64,000 bases of DNA from Fragilariopsis cylindrus CCMP1102 (GCA_900095095.1 FMBT01000375.1:143153-207152); one strand, 5' to 3'. Shown: positions 20,048-31,745, counted from the stretch's first letter. Notes: generated from the sequence alone by a model not told the origin. Program-made: numbers and translations.

Positions 20048-21652
20048 GTGGTGGCTACTGCTGCAGTTGGGGCAGTTTCTCTTCAACAGAGTGATAGTAA
20101 CAAAAAAAGAGGACGACCAGCTAGAGATAACAGAAAGTCTCCACCAGCAACTGCTTCACCATCACCACGTGCTTCACCACCATCATTATTATCACCGGGC
20201 TGTGCAGTGTCTGTATCATCTTCTTTGACATCAGCTGCTGCGGCTGAACCAGCAACAGCAGCGACTACAGCAGATCTACCTGTAGCACCCCCAGTGCTGT
20301 ACAATTCTAGAACAAGACCAGCATCACTAATTGAATTTGATATAGATGCTTTCAAGGTTGATGATCGATCCGATTCTGCTGCAAGGAAGGGTAAGAGTAG
20401 AGCTGTAAATGATTTAGTAGAAACTATTTTAGGAGAGCATTGTTCTAAACACTATTCACAACAACAACTAGTACTAGCATTGCATGTGGCGTCCAAGGAT
20501 CCGAGTGTTAGACCTTACTTCAAAAGTGCGGGACTAGCAGACGTTGAAGATCTAGCAGCCATGCGTTTTCATCATGAACAAATCAATCGGATTTTGAAAA
20601 CAACAAATGATTCTAAAAAGAAGGGTAGTGCAACTGATGATGTACGGTCTTACGAACAGTCCATATATTCAGCAATGGCAGAATCCCCAATATCTTCTAA
20701 TCGCACAACAACAGTGCCTTCTATTGCTTGCCGTACCAGATTGTTTCCAGATATTCCAAAGAATACATTGACCAGATGTATGAGCAGGGCCAAAGCACAC
20801 CGGAAGAACATGCGAGACAATAACGGTACTGTTTTCGGGCGTGTACTAAAACGTCTGGGCCGTACCAAGGTGACAGCCAAGTTACACACTGAGTTTTTAC
20901 GCTGGTTAGACAATCACAATATGGTAATACAGAGTCCGCTAGCGTCAGACACACTACTAGTACCGGACGGTACTACTAGTGGGGTCAAAAAACGTGTGAA
21001 CAAGATCTTACTTCAAATACCGGTCCGTGAGCTTCACAACGACTTATCAGATGCTGATCCGTTGATTGGTCTAGCCGGCGCACGTGATTGTAACGGCAAC
21101 ATATTGATATCCGATACAAAATTGAGGGAATTGTTACCGCCCCATTTAAGAATGATGAGTGATCGTTATAAAATAATGTGTGGATGCGAGCCGTGTATTC
21201 AAATGATCAACCTCCAACAGAGCTATAATCGATTTATATGTTATCGAGTCAAGGATTTTAAGGAACGACGCGATGGCTTCAACCCAAGGACGAGGAGATA
21301 TATGGCAGCCGACGAAACCCTCAAGAAGTATCAGGACAAGGTGCAGCCACGGGGCAAGGCTAGATTTAAGACCGCAAAACTAGCGATGGTTTGTTGCTTG
21401 TGTGCTCCGCCTGATGACGGGTTCCAATCTCTTCATAAATTGGACTGTGTTATATTGGACTGTGTTATGGTGAGTGCAACGCTTGTCCTGGGTTTGATAG
21501 GCCCCCTGAAGAATTGACTATGAACAATGATATTTCTTTTCATTGGTACGATGTCTTGCCGTCCTGCAGCATACACAACATGTTGTCCAAGTATCCGCCG
21601 GTAGTTAATGGGGCACGACACGAGCAGTTGTCAAAAATGTTGGGAAAGAACT
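20048..21652 (+). pseudogene. Unassigned Cys-rich protein with AT-hook-like motif; frame broken near the 3' end
   Basis: Frame open from 19982; no in-frame ATG is seen before the conserved-looking part, so the true start is not known (20048 is a GTG, or an upstream exon exists). The N-terminus is basic and contains KKRGRPARDN, similar to an AT-hook, then Ala/Pro/Ser-rich linker. The middle is predicted helical. The C-terminal half has a metal-ligand-like set: CGCEPC (near 21180), CCLC (near 21393) and, after a frame change at about 21470, GECNACPGF. The frame change fits loss of one G in ATGGTGAG; a 15-bp direct duplication (ATTGGACTGTGTTAT twice) lies immediately before it. The shifted frame ends at 21652 inside a tandem repeat. 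Surrounded by mobile DNA, it is probably transposon-related, but the function is unknown. It could be read as intact if the indel is an error. Confidence 0.6.
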
Positions 21653-22005
21653 AGTATTTTGCTAGTACAAACATAATTGATCGCTGTAAATTAAACGAGC
21701 AACACTTACTCGCGTCTTGTACCGATTGATTGCGTCTCATACTGATCAATCGAGAAATGACGCTCGATTTTGTAGCAGTTGTCAACATCGTCGCGAAACA
21801 ACTAGTACTTTGCTAGTAGAGATATAATTGATTGCTGTAATTTAATGTAGCATCACTTACTTTGACTTAATCGTGTAAATACCGTACTGAACGCAAGAAA
21901 TGACGCTCGATTTTGTAGCAGTTGTCAACAATGTCGCGAAACAACTAGTACTTTGCTAGTAGAAATATAACTGATTGCTGTCAACTAATCAAGCATCACT
22001 TACCG
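21624..22005. repeat. Tandem repeat array (about 2.5 copies of 143-151 bp) that includes the end of the preceding gene
   Basis: The string GCAGTTGTCAA recurs at 21624, 21775 and 21918, each time followed by ATGTYG-GAAA-AACTAGTA and AATTGATYGCTGT. The first copy includes the stop codon of the gene ending at 21652. So a segment spanning the 3' end of that gene was duplicated in tandem and has since diverged. Confidence 0.8.
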
Positions 22006-22230
22006 CGTGGGGAATTTTTTTGATCAATCCCGTGATGCGCTGTTTTCAGCTTTCAACTTCGTACGCCAAGTACCCCATATGGGGCAAATTCTACAGAGAG
22101 AAGTACGGGAGCTTTGCTGACACCACCTACCCTTGGGCATGCGCCTTGATTCAGAGCATGCCTATGATTAGTCAGTTGTAGGAAAGAAGATCTTCTGTAG
22201 ACGCTAAAAATTGCCCCAATTGATAGTACT

Positions 22231-23046
22231 TGTTAAGTTTCACAAACAATCGATGATTGTTGAAACGGGTTCAGTATCAAATAGGATTTGATATTCAGAC
22301 AATCTTACTCTTCGGTCTTGTAAGATTCTGTTATGACGGTAAGAAAAGATACTCTCGATTCTTATAGACTGGTTGCGATGTTCTACCAGGATACTCTCCC
22401 TTTTAGAATGCTGAAAGTCCTTCCGAACAATGTTCACTCTGTAAATGTAGATATTTCTATTATCTTTCCAGACAACGATATGTTCAAACGCAAAAGTTGT
22501 TATTAACACACTTGTTTAATTAGTCTATGGTTATTACAATTTCTCAACAATAAAAGACAGCAATTGTTCATTTCTCGTAATCGAGGTAATTCTGCTCTTT
22601 TCTTCGTATTTTAGTATTGCGGTTTCCAGTAACCCTGTATACAACTTTCTGTTCCTAACTCACTTCGCCTTAATGCATATATATCGCATTAGCGGTTCAA
22701 AGGTGGACATCGGCATCTGCTCGACTTCCATATGTATAACACTCTTCATAATCGTGTTCTATGTATTCGGACACTCTTCCTAATCGTGTTCCGGTTTGTA
22801 TAAATATACCTAAGCACTTCTCTTATTTGCGCTCGGTTCCAATTGCTTCGGCAACGGCTTCGACAAGGTCACTTCAACTCCAAACAGTGCGAGTTTGGCT
22901 TTTAGCTAACTTTCGGTTCTCTTTTATCTCAATAATGCATACACGTGCATTCTCACTCACTAATCTCATCGCGCTCGTACTTCTACTCCGCGGGGCTTAT
23001 GTACGACATATGACTCCTACGCTTGAGTACTATGTATAATTGAACA
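22231..23046. mobile_element. Solo LTR, copy A (816 bp)
   Basis: Starts TGTTAAGTTTCACAAAC and ends TTGAACA, flanked by the 5-bp duplication GTACT (22226-22230 and 23047-23051). It is related to copy B at 35207-35729 through shared blocks such as TTATTAACACACTTGTTTA and GTCTATGGTTATTACAATT. No internal coding region lies next to it, so recombination between two LTRs is the likely origin. It belongs to a different family from the LTRs of elements 1 and 2. Confidence 0.8.
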
Positions 23047-23051
23047 GTACT

Positions 23052-23606
23052 TCACTGCATAGCGCGTGTTGTAGTAGAAGCGTCTGTCCGCAGATTGTCA
23101 CACAGCGCACAAAACAGAATCGCGTTGAGCTGGAACGCGCCTCAAGAAAAGAGATACCTAATCCAGTGTATTAGTTAGATACATCTACAAAGATATCTTC
23201 ATCACAACACAATGAGCTCATTGAAAGAGCTTTGTTGTTTCTCTACCACCACAAGTACCTTGACATTTGGTAAGAGCACATTTGTCCATGCTATCTCTGT
23301 AGCACAGTATCCATTTTGCATGCCAGCTTTGCATTCCTATCTGTATCCATATAACGTCTTCCAAATCAAGCAATGCTATGCAATGCAAATGTGCAAGATT
23401 CCTTTTAAGCGTTTCTGTTCAATTTAACCTTGGCATCGAGTGAACATTCTGCTGACAGTTGGATTTGACTTTGTCCAATTTCAGAAGCTGTACTGTGGTG
23501 GCCCTACCACTACAAGGATGTTGTGTTATCTATCACCTTACGCCAAGTGAGTCGGCGATGGTGAAAATGCTGTGGAGTTCTCCTTGTATAGTTCTTTGAT
23601 GCTGTA
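23052..23606. other. Intergenic region between solo LTR A and element 2
   Basis: 555 bp without a recognisable gene; open frames are short and lack similarity. Confidence 0.45.
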
Positions 23607-23611
23607 CTTGA
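23607..23611. repeat. Target-site duplication CTTGA, left copy
   Basis: CTTGA precedes the left LTR of element 2 and recurs at 30314-30318 after the right LTR. Confidence 0.88.
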
Positions 23612-23903
23612 TATTGGGAATAACTTAGTTTCATACCGATTACGACGTTACTACAAGTAACATCCGGGTTACTAGTAAATCGCATCCACACTGTTAGCCT
23701 GTCGTTGATCTCTGACAGTCAAAACAGCCACTGTTATCAACACTGTTGATATCATTGTTAATTCAAAACCTATATTTATAAGCGTATAACGAGGTAGTTT
23801 ATTAACATACATTCATTGTTGTGGATCTATAGTAGTGTTGATATCTAATCCAATAGTGTCAATATATTAGTACATACTGTAGTATAATAATTGAATTCCA
23901 TCA
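23612..23903 (+). repeat. LTR, 5' LTR of element 2
   Basis: 292 bp from TATTGGG to CCATCA; the first dinucleotide is TA rather than the usual TG. It carries GTTACT three times in about 40 bp, including GTTACTACAAGTAAC and GTTACTAGTAA, so palindromic protein-binding sites are possible. Confidence 0.9.
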
Positions 23904-23983
23904 TTTTGAATTAACAATCGGAGTTAGAATTAATACGGTATACCGCTTAAATCTTAACTGCCACATTATAAGGAGTGTCCATA

Positions 23984-26041
23984 ATGTCCACAACCAATAC
24001 AACTGGTACCACCACAGGTGCCGCGTCCACCGGCACTGATAGTGGTGGAAGCGCTAAAGCAGCAGCGCGAAAGAAAAAGAACAGCAACAAAAAGAACAAC
24101 AAGAATAAAGCAAACAAAGGACGCAACTCGTTCAATGGTTCACAACCAGAAGGCAGTGTTTTATTCAAATATGTAATCGAAGATAACTCGAACCAAGCTA
24201 CACAACTGCGCGATCTTATTGAGATCCTACCAGTATTTGCTACATCCTATCCTCTCTGGCCATCTTCCATTCGGAATATGAAAAGATTAGATCCAGATAA
24301 ATACCTTACTAAGCGTCCTAACGCTGTCGACGAAGGGTATGCCAAGCTGGTTGAAACAATGGGTGCAGATGGCAAAGCTGATGGAGGAAAGAAGGTCGTA
24401 TACACTGATCCACTTAAGCACGAGAGTGCAATGGACCACTGGAAGTTGAAAGTGAAGACTGAAACCGATACGATGGAAAAATACAAGTTAAATGGCTCCA
24501 GCTTATTCGAAATTATCAGAGGACAATTAGATGATCCAGTACTAGGAAAACTAGCACACGACCCCAGCTATCAAACGGCACTTACTAGCCAATGTCCAAT
24601 CGAGTTGTTAACCCTGTTGAAGTCAGCATGCAGCCTAGGTGATGGCAGTACAGTAAACCCGAAGCTCGCAAGACTTCAATTATTCAGGAAATCAGTATCA
24701 TTCCAACAGAAGCCGAGGCACAAGAACGTGTCTATGGATACATCTAAATACAAGCGGACCTTTGAAGTACACGTTGATAGTGTTATGGAGAAGTCTGGCA
24801 TGTTTGCATTTGGCACTTCATGGTGGGATCCATTTTTAAAAGCGGATGGCCAAACCTTAGCAACATTTATTGCTATGGATGTCGTCAATCAAAACAAATA
24901 TAATGCTTTAGTTAAAGATGAAATTATTGGTATGTTAATGATAGAAGGATGCGATTCGGAAGGACTCAAGAACCATTTGAAGAATGAGTATAAGATTAAT
25001 GGAAAGATTGATTGTTATCCCACCACGTCGTCAAAAGCGGCAGACCTAATTGATTCATACATCGAGGTAGGTGGTAATAATAACAACAACAAAACTCAGA
25101 AACCAACTGATAATGATAATGATGACGAACAAATAGCAGGTATACATGCTACGGAAGATCACGATGACGAAATACTCAGCCAACATGAACCCGAGCCGGA
25201 AGAAGAACAAGATCAGACCATGATAGCAGCGTTAGCTGCTGTGCAGGCTGGAGGTGAAGAAGACCCTGATCAATACTCCCCTCTCGACGTTGATGACATT
25301 GACTTTGATATTGACTTCAATCGTGAAGAAGTAGCTGGTATCCATGTTGTCGCTGAACCACAAGATAGTTCTAGTGAAGAATCAAGCAGCGATTCAAGTT
25401 CATGCCACTTATCAGACCACTACTATTGCCCTTCAGATGATAGTGATGATCGATCCAGTACGGATGACGAATCGGGCAGTGGAATGCCTATACTACAAGA
25501 CCGAGCACATGATGACTATTCTTCTTCTTCCGACGACTCATCTGTCGATTCAAGTGAATCGGGCTTTTGCCCATGGGTGGAAACTATCTTATTCGATAGT
25601 GGTAGTGTTAATAATATTAACTCAACCCAAAGCGTCCGTTCTGTTCGTGATCATCGCACTCATTATACCGATGTCCAGAACATAAACGCCACATGTCCAC
25701 CTCCTACTGAATCATCCCTTAATATGATACCTCCTGTATCACATATTTTGATCTCTGACAATCAAGATGATGTCAATTTCGCAGCCCCTGCTTCCAGTGT
25801 TGATCCTGTCGGCCGTGTTGCAGGAGAACCGCATCGTAACTGGACACACTTCGTTGAAACCAGGCGATCGTTCCCAACCCAAGTTACTTATAGTAGCAGA
25901 ACTCTGGAAATCAATGCAGCGACTATGGCAATTTCACTAGATCTCCCCAATGCTTTTCTTCACTATCGACGTAAGAAAACACCATATCCTAAAGGAAGGG
26001 GGAGTGTGGACCCTCCGGATTTTCACCAGGGCGAGAACTAA
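23984..26041 (+). CDS. gag: Element 2 Gag-like protein
   Basis: 685 residues from the first ATG (23984). Layout equals element 1 Gag: Thr/Gly-rich start, Lys/Asn/Arg-rich basic stretch near residues 25-50, a core of about 330 residues with CYPTTSSKAADLI near residue 345, then a long acidic Ser/Asp/Glu region. No CCHC knuckle is visible. The frame stays open to TAA at 26039-26041, six codons after the heptamer GGATTTT. Confidence 0.88.
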   Translation: MSTTNTTGTTTGAASTGTDSGGSAKAAARKKKNSNKKNNKNKANKGRNSFNGSQPEGSVLFKYVIEDNSNQATQLRDLIEILPVFATSYPLWPSSIRNMKRLDPDKYLTKRPNAVDEGYAKLVETMGADGKADGGKKVVYTDPLKHESAMDHWKLKVKTETDTMEKYKLNGSSLFEIIRGQLDDPVLGKLAHDPSYQTALTSQCPIELLTLLKSACSLGDGSTVNPKLARLQLFRKSVSFQQKPRHKNVSMDTSKYKRTFEVHVDSVMEKSGMFAFGTSWWDPFLKADGQTLATFIAMDVVNQNKYNALVKDEIIGMLMIEGCDSEGLKNHLKNEYKINGKIDCYPTTSSKAADLIDSYIEVGGNNNNNKTQKPTDNDNDDEQIAGIHATEDHDDEILSQHEPEPEEEQDQTMIAALAAVQAGGEEDPDQYSPLDVDDIDFDIDFNREEVAGIHVVAEPQDSSSEESSSDSSSCHLSDHYYCPSDDSDDRSSTDDESGSGMPILQDRAHDDYSSSSDDSSVDSSESGFCPWVETILFDSGSVNNINSTQSVRSVRDHRTHYTDVQNINATCPPPTESSLNMIPPVSHILISDNQDDVNFAAPASSVDPVGRVAGEPHRNWTHFVETRRSFPTQVTYSSRTLEINAATMAISLDLPNAFLHYRRKKTPYPKGRGSVDPPDFHQGEN

Positions 26042-26061
26042 AACCTTTGTTCTTGAAGCCC
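26017..26061 (+). promoter_or_regulatory. Candidate -1 ribosomal frameshift site, element 2
   Basis: G GAT TTT at 26017-26023 with GAT as a gag codon. After a 5-nt spacer, GGGC-GAGAAC (26029-26038) pairs with GTTCTT (26049-26054) and GCCC (26058-26061) with a 3-nt bulge; the gag stop lies at the start of the loop. A -1 slip enters the open pol frame. Same heptamer, frame and layout as element 1. Confidence 0.75.
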
Positions 26062-29000
26062 ATAACAACAGATATAAGTAAGGAGAATAGTCAGCCATCA
26101 ATTCTCCCATTACTCGATGCGTCCCCAGCCTTGATTCGACTAGCATATGCTTTCGGAAGCGTTACATGTGACGATACTACAAGCACGACTACCCATGATC
26201 TACGTCCTAATCTTCAGCTTACAGCCAAAGCTAAGAAAGTAAGGAGTGTGGGCGATACAAAAATACACAGAGGCAGTATACCTCTGAATACTCTTGTACT
26301 GGATAGTGGTGCTACAGTCAACCTCATGAATAATCCGTCCTTCCTGAAGAATATAAAACAGACGTCCACAGCAATAACAATTCACTGTGGAGGAGCTACT
26401 GTTTCTAATAACCAAGTAGGGGAAATATGTGATGAACTCCGGAACCTTCCGTTACCAACAAAAGAGTACTTCTTCCATCCAACTGGGGTTGCGAATCTCC
26501 TTTCACTTGCTCGTGTATCCAAAGAACACCGAGTCTTTCTCGATACCTCAATTGAAAATGCATTCTACGTCTTTAATGATGATAACAGCTACATCAAGTT
26601 TGAATTGAACAAAAATAATCTGTACTGTCTCCACGTCGACGACGGAAGTTCACCACATGTATTCCTTACCACGGTAGATGGCAAGTCCAAGTCCTATTCG
26701 GACCTTGATGTGCGCAGAGCTACACTCGCAAGGGACATTCAAAACCGATTGGTGCTACCATCCGATGTTGATTTTGCAAACTCATTGGAAAATGGTACCA
26801 TACCGGAGTGTGGAATCAATAGAAGAGACATACGAATTGCTAAAGATATATTCGGTCCTAATGGTTACTCTCTAGAAGGAAAATCAGTACAAAGAAAGAG
26901 CAAGCTTGCACGAAGCGACGAAGTATTGGACCTGCCAAGAAGCATAGTAGACAACTATACCAATGTAACAATGGGTATTGATGTGATGCATGTTAATGGA
27001 AACAAGTTTATGATTGCAATGTCGGAGCATATTGGTTACATACAAACTATCGCGATAGCAACCAAGTCTGAAGTTAGCTTCCTAGCTGGCATTAAGAAAA
27101 TGTTAGCACAATACCAACTTCGCGGATTCAAAGTCAATCATATACTGGCTGACAACGCATTTGAATGCTGTAAGTCTACACTCGAAGCTGAACCATATAA
27201 GATTACACTAACAACGTGTGATAAAGATGGACATGTGCAAATCGTTGAGAGAGCCATACGTTTTGTCAAAGATAGAGTCAGGGGACTTAGAGCCATGATG
27301 AGAACACTAAAGTTTAAAAGATTGCCAAGAAGATTCCTAATCGAAATTGTTTACAAGACTATCATCCTTATCAACTCCCTCACAAGGAAGGGAGGAGTGA
27401 GCGCATTCCTATCAGCAAGAGAAATCATAACTGGAAAGAAACTAAGACTACCACCACATGAAATCGGACAGTTCGTACACGCATCAATAGGTGAAACTAG
27501 TAACCTTACTGACGAGTACAGAACCTTTGAATCACTGTACATTGGTCGGAATGATAATGGAAGTGGTCACTATGTATACGATATACGTACTGGATGTCGC
27601 AAATCAGCAGCGCGAGTAACGCCATTGCCAATGCCTCAACGAGTCACCGATAGAATCAATGCCATGGGAGTACATGATAAACAACCTGAAAGCATAGTGA
27701 TAGGAGATAGAAATGATCAACAAACTGTTGACGATTTCAACATGGGATTAGATGATAATGACGACGATGCAGATGATGCTACAGATACATCATTCAATCC
27801 AATAGAAGATAATGATATTGAAGAAGCAGGGGACCACGAAGCAGCTAGTTATGCCGAGGATGAAGCCCAGTTCGATCACTTCCCGGATGATGATGAGGTG
27901 TTATCAGTAGAAGGTGAAGAAGCAGGAGTGCCTGCAGACAACGACGACGAAGATGACCCAATGCTTGAAGAATTAGATAACAATAACAACAACAATGAAG
28001 ATAACAATGATGATGATAATAACGTAACTGATAATGAATCCAATGACGATTATGTGATGGAGGATGTAGACGAATCGAATGACGATGACGACGACAGTAA
28101 TAATGACAACGATGATGATGAAGACAACAACTGTACCGCGTGGACTAGATTCCACCTTGATGGATCTCACTGGAATAATGTTTCCACACTCAATACTGCA
28201 GTCATGCTATCTGGTTATGGGAATCTAGAATCTACGCTGTCAACACCGCATACGGCTTCCAAAAGGGGCTGAAAGAATTTGGAGAAGACGGTTACAAAGC
28301 CACAATCAAAGAATTAGATGCTAATCTTATTGGTCGAAATGTTATTGACATGCTATCCCCTGAAGCAATCACTAGAGACATATTTACGATGTCATTGGAT
28401 ATCTAATGTTTCTAAAAAGGAAAGATCTGGAATGATCAAGCAAGAGGCTGTGCGGACGGCCGACCACAGAGAGAATACATCTCCAAGAATGAGTCAAGTT
28501 CACCGACTGTCGCTAATAATGCCCTATTGCTTCATGCTTAGTTGATGCTATTGAAAAGAGAGCAGTTGCAATATGTGATATCCCTGGTGCATTCTACAAG
28601 CTGACTGGCCACAAGAGACCATGTTATATTAGATTTGAAGGAGTTATGGTTGATATGATATGCCAAATCGAACCTAAATACCTCGATAATGTTAAACACA
28701 ACAAGGCCCGAACACGGAAGTGGATGGTAGGCAAACTGAGTAAAGCCATATATGGCACATTGCTTGGAGCTCGACTATTCTATGACAAGCTAAGAGGAAT
28801 CTTAGAGGATTGGGACTTTATTATTAATGATTATGACGAGTGTACTTTTAACAAGATGGTAAATGGTAAACAACTTACTGTACAGTTTCATGTGGATGAT
28901 CTTAAGTTATCGCACATGGATGAGGCTGTTATTAGGAGCGTGGTTGCAGATTTAAATGGTATATTTGGTCAAATGGTACTTTATTAGATGCCAGCTATGG

Positions 29001-29953
29001 AAAAGTGCATGAGTATTTAGGTATGACAATTGATTTTTCGGAAGAAGGCTTGGTGAAGTATACCATGTATGACTTCCTTGAAGACATAATTGCGGACTCA
29101 CCCGATGATATGAAAGGTACAGCTGTAACGCCTGCCCATTCGAAGCTATTCCAAGTGAATACAGAGTGTGAAAAGCTTGACCACAAGACTATGGATTGGT
29201 TCCATCGCACGGTAGCGAGAATACTATTTGCTTCTAAAAGAGCAAGACCTGACTTGCAAACTGGGGTCGCATTCCTATGCACCAGGGTAGCATGTCCAGA
29301 TAAGGACGACTATGGAAAGCTCAAGAAACTCATTGAATATATCCGGAGACAATCTATCTCCCATTAATATTGGGTGGGATGAATCCGGTATTCTCACTTG
29401 GAGTGTAGATGCTTCCTTTGCAGTCCATATGGATATGCGCAGTCACACCGGTATGGCACTAACGCTAGGCCGAGGAGCCCTAATATCAGGCTCGTATAAA
29501 CAAAAGATTAATACCAAGAGCTCCACCGAATCTGAATTGGTCGGGGTGGATGATGGTATGCCTTTCATTATGTGGATAAGACTATTTTATATTGAACAAT
29601 TTAAGATGTATCCTGATGACCATCCTATGAAGGAAGTTGGTCAAAAGAATATCATATTGCAAGATAATACAAGTACCATTCAACTTGAAAACAATGGAAG
29701 AAGATCAAGTGGTAAAAGAACTAGACATATCAATGTCAGGTACTTTTACATTACAGATCAAATCAAAGAGGGTAAGGTATCAGTAACATACTGTCCAACA
29801 CTTGAGATGGTGTCAGACTACTTTACGAAACCATTACAGGGATCTTTGTTCAGAACCCATAGAAATGCAATCATGGGGGTTAGTGAACTTGAAGTTCGCA
29901 AATACAAAATTGCATATGAGGATGCTAAGAAGCTCTCTCGGAAGGAAGGTTGA
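26024..29953 (+). pseudogene. pol: Element 2 Pol, several frame changes
   Basis: Frame open to 28272 covers protease (LDSGATVNLM) and integrase (DVMHVNGNKF, LADNAFE, HVQIVERAIRF) and an acidic linker. Then the frame changes near 28245, between 28390 and 28640 (at least two, with a stop in the RT N-terminal part), near 28975 and near 29345. The RT (FHVDDLKLSH, near 28890), connection and RNase H (SVDASFAVHMDMRSHTG, QDNTSTIQLENNG) remain recognisable up to the stop at 29953. At least three breaks fit loss of one base, at CAAATGG (short A run), CGGAGA and CATACGG. As read it cannot make a full Pol. Confidence 0.85.
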
Positions 29954-30010
29954 AACTAGTTAAAAGAGATATATTTACATCCTAATGTGATTGCTTTAAC
30001 AATCAACATA

Positions 30011-30021
30011 GGATGGGAGTG
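30011..30021 (+). promoter_or_regulatory. Candidate polypurine tract of element 2
   Basis: GGATGGGAGTG immediately precedes the 3' LTR. The terminal GGAGTG is shared with element 1. Confidence 0.65.
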
Positions 30022-30313
30022 TATTGGGAATAACTTAGTTTCATACCGATTACGACGTTACTACAAGTAACATCCGGGTTACTAGTAAATCGCATCCACA
30101 CTGTTAGCCTGTCGTTGATCTCTGACAGTCAAAACAGCCACTGTTATCAACACTGTTGATATCATTGTTAATTCAAAACCTATATTTATAAGCGTATAAC
30201 GAGGTAGTTTATTAACATACATTCATTGTTGTGGATCTATAGTAGTGTTGATATCTAATCCAATAGTGTCAATATATTAGTACATACTGTAGTATAATAA
30301 TTGAATTCCATCA
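30022..30313 (+). repeat. LTR, 3' LTR of element 2
   Basis: 292 bp, identical by reading to 23612-23903. Confidence 0.9.
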
Positions 30314-30318
30314 CTTGA
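30314..30318. repeat. Target-site duplication CTTGA, right copy
   Basis: Matches 23607-23611 and directly follows the right LTR of element 2. Confidence 0.88.
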
Positions 30319-31069
30319 GGCTATGGATGTATGCATTTTATCTTTCCCTAGGCCTTTGATTAGTGGGAACAGGTCCTTTCCAAATGGTACCATGCAACAG
30401 ACTTTGGACTGCTAGATGTATACGGACAGGGCGAAGTCAGACTATTCAATTGTTGTTCAGTGTGGGATTCTCAGAACAATATGTCCGGTCAGGCATTCCC
30501 ACCGCTTTCTTGTTAGACTTACTCTGACAACTTGAATGCATTTGGTAATTGCCTCATTGACCTTTATTTTGAGTCCTTTACGGCACATATAATATTCGGC
30601 GTACGTTGATACAACTATGCAATCCATTCGGTCATCCATGCTGGTAGACAGCCAGCGTACTTTGTTCCTAATTCTGGCCGCTTTGAGTCTTTTTGCATGT
30701 TCTTTCCTGACAAGGTATTGCAAAATAAGCAGTTCGGATCGATCACTCGGTTTATATTCTTCTGCTAAGACTAACAAAACCGAGGACGGCACATACTTCT
30801 CTGATGTATTAAACGATCTTACTGTTATCCACCTTTTTGAGCACAAAAAGGCTATTATTTTGGTACGTCGGCCAACTTAGACAATTCTTACCATTCTGCA
30901 TGTGTTCAATACATGTCCGAGGAGACGACGATCCTCGTTGTACACCGGAATTTAACTTCCTTTCTGGGACCCCCTTCCTGGCAAGTTTGCTAAGTCTTTC
31001 ATGGAAGACAATAAGAGAAAATACCATAAGCATGGTACGGACCCAACACTCTCAACCTGTCTTTTTTGC

Positions 31070-31195
31070 CATCGGTAATGGATTACCTTCTAACATTCTG
31101 GTTACTACCTGAATAAACGGTTAATAGCCATAACATCGGAAATGGATTACCTTCTAACACTCTGGTTAGAACCTGAATCAACGGTTAATTAACCT
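31070..31195. repeat. Tandem duplication, 64-bp unit, two copies
   Basis: CATCGGWAATGGATTACC TTCTAAC starts at 31070 and again at 31134; the two units differ at a handful of positions. Confidence 0.8.
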
Positions 31196-31711
31196 AACAG
31201 TGGTTTTAGACACTTCTACTCAATTATTCTAATTATTACTCTATTATTTGGTCTTAATTCTAGCACATGAACAAAATATATACAAATATAGAGACACTTC
31301 ACGGTAGATATACCAACTAAACGAAAGATCCAAACAAAAAATTCATAACGGCATCATGGTCTAGTCTCCAAAGGAAAATGACTAACTATCCACTAGTAAA
31401 TGTATTTGCTCAAACCAAGAGTAGTCGTTCGATTAGTAAAGCGCAACTAGTAGGTGAAATTTCAACCAGAACGCCAATATGATACTTATCATGTCGGAAA
31501 ATATTGGATAAAGGTCGTCAAACAAGTAGCATACGAAATGATAGTGGCAAAGTGGTACAATTCATAGGAAAAAGATCTGACGATGCTCGAATACGAGAAG
31601 AAATGCTATCACTAGCCTTCCAAAGGCAGAGAGGAGAAGTTTTTTAATTTACTTTAGATTCTCATCTCTATGGCTCGTTTTGTAGACATTCACAAATTTG
31701 CCTGCCATCTC

Positions 31712-31745
31712 TACATCAAGCTTTTTACTCAAAAAGCTTGATGTA
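31712..31745. repeat. Perfect 15-bp inverted repeat with 4-nt loop
   Basis: TACATCAAGCTTTTT (31712-31726) and AAAAAGCTTGATGTA (31731-31745) flank ACTC. A stable hairpin with an A/T-rich top; no gene context tells its role. Confidence 0.8.

Larger units (their letters stand above)
23612..30313 (+). mobile_element. Ty1/copia (CoDi-type) LTR retrotransposon, element 2, pol frame-broken
   Basis: A 6,702-bp element in plus orientation with 292-bp LTRs that read identical, gag 23984-26041 and pol to 29953, flanked by CTTGA duplications. Domain order and motifs (DSGATVNLM protease, FHVDDLKLSH RT, VDASFAVHMDMRSHTG RNase H) match element 1, but the LTR sequence is unrelated and pol has several frame changes. 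Identical LTRs imply recent insertion, so the breaks arose after integration, were inherited from a defective template copied in trans, or are sequencing errors. Confidence 0.93.

Noticed and set aside
22017-22181. Possible coding remnant (frame with KYPIWGKFYREKYG)
   Set aside because: Too short, no recognised family, follows a tandem repeat; cannot be supported.
22761-23039. 92-codon frame
   Set aside because: Lies inside solo LTR copy A; no domain and no conservation in copy B.
30457-30846. 129-codon minus-strand frame
   Set aside because: No ATG near the start, no known motif; lies in decayed repeat-rich DNA.
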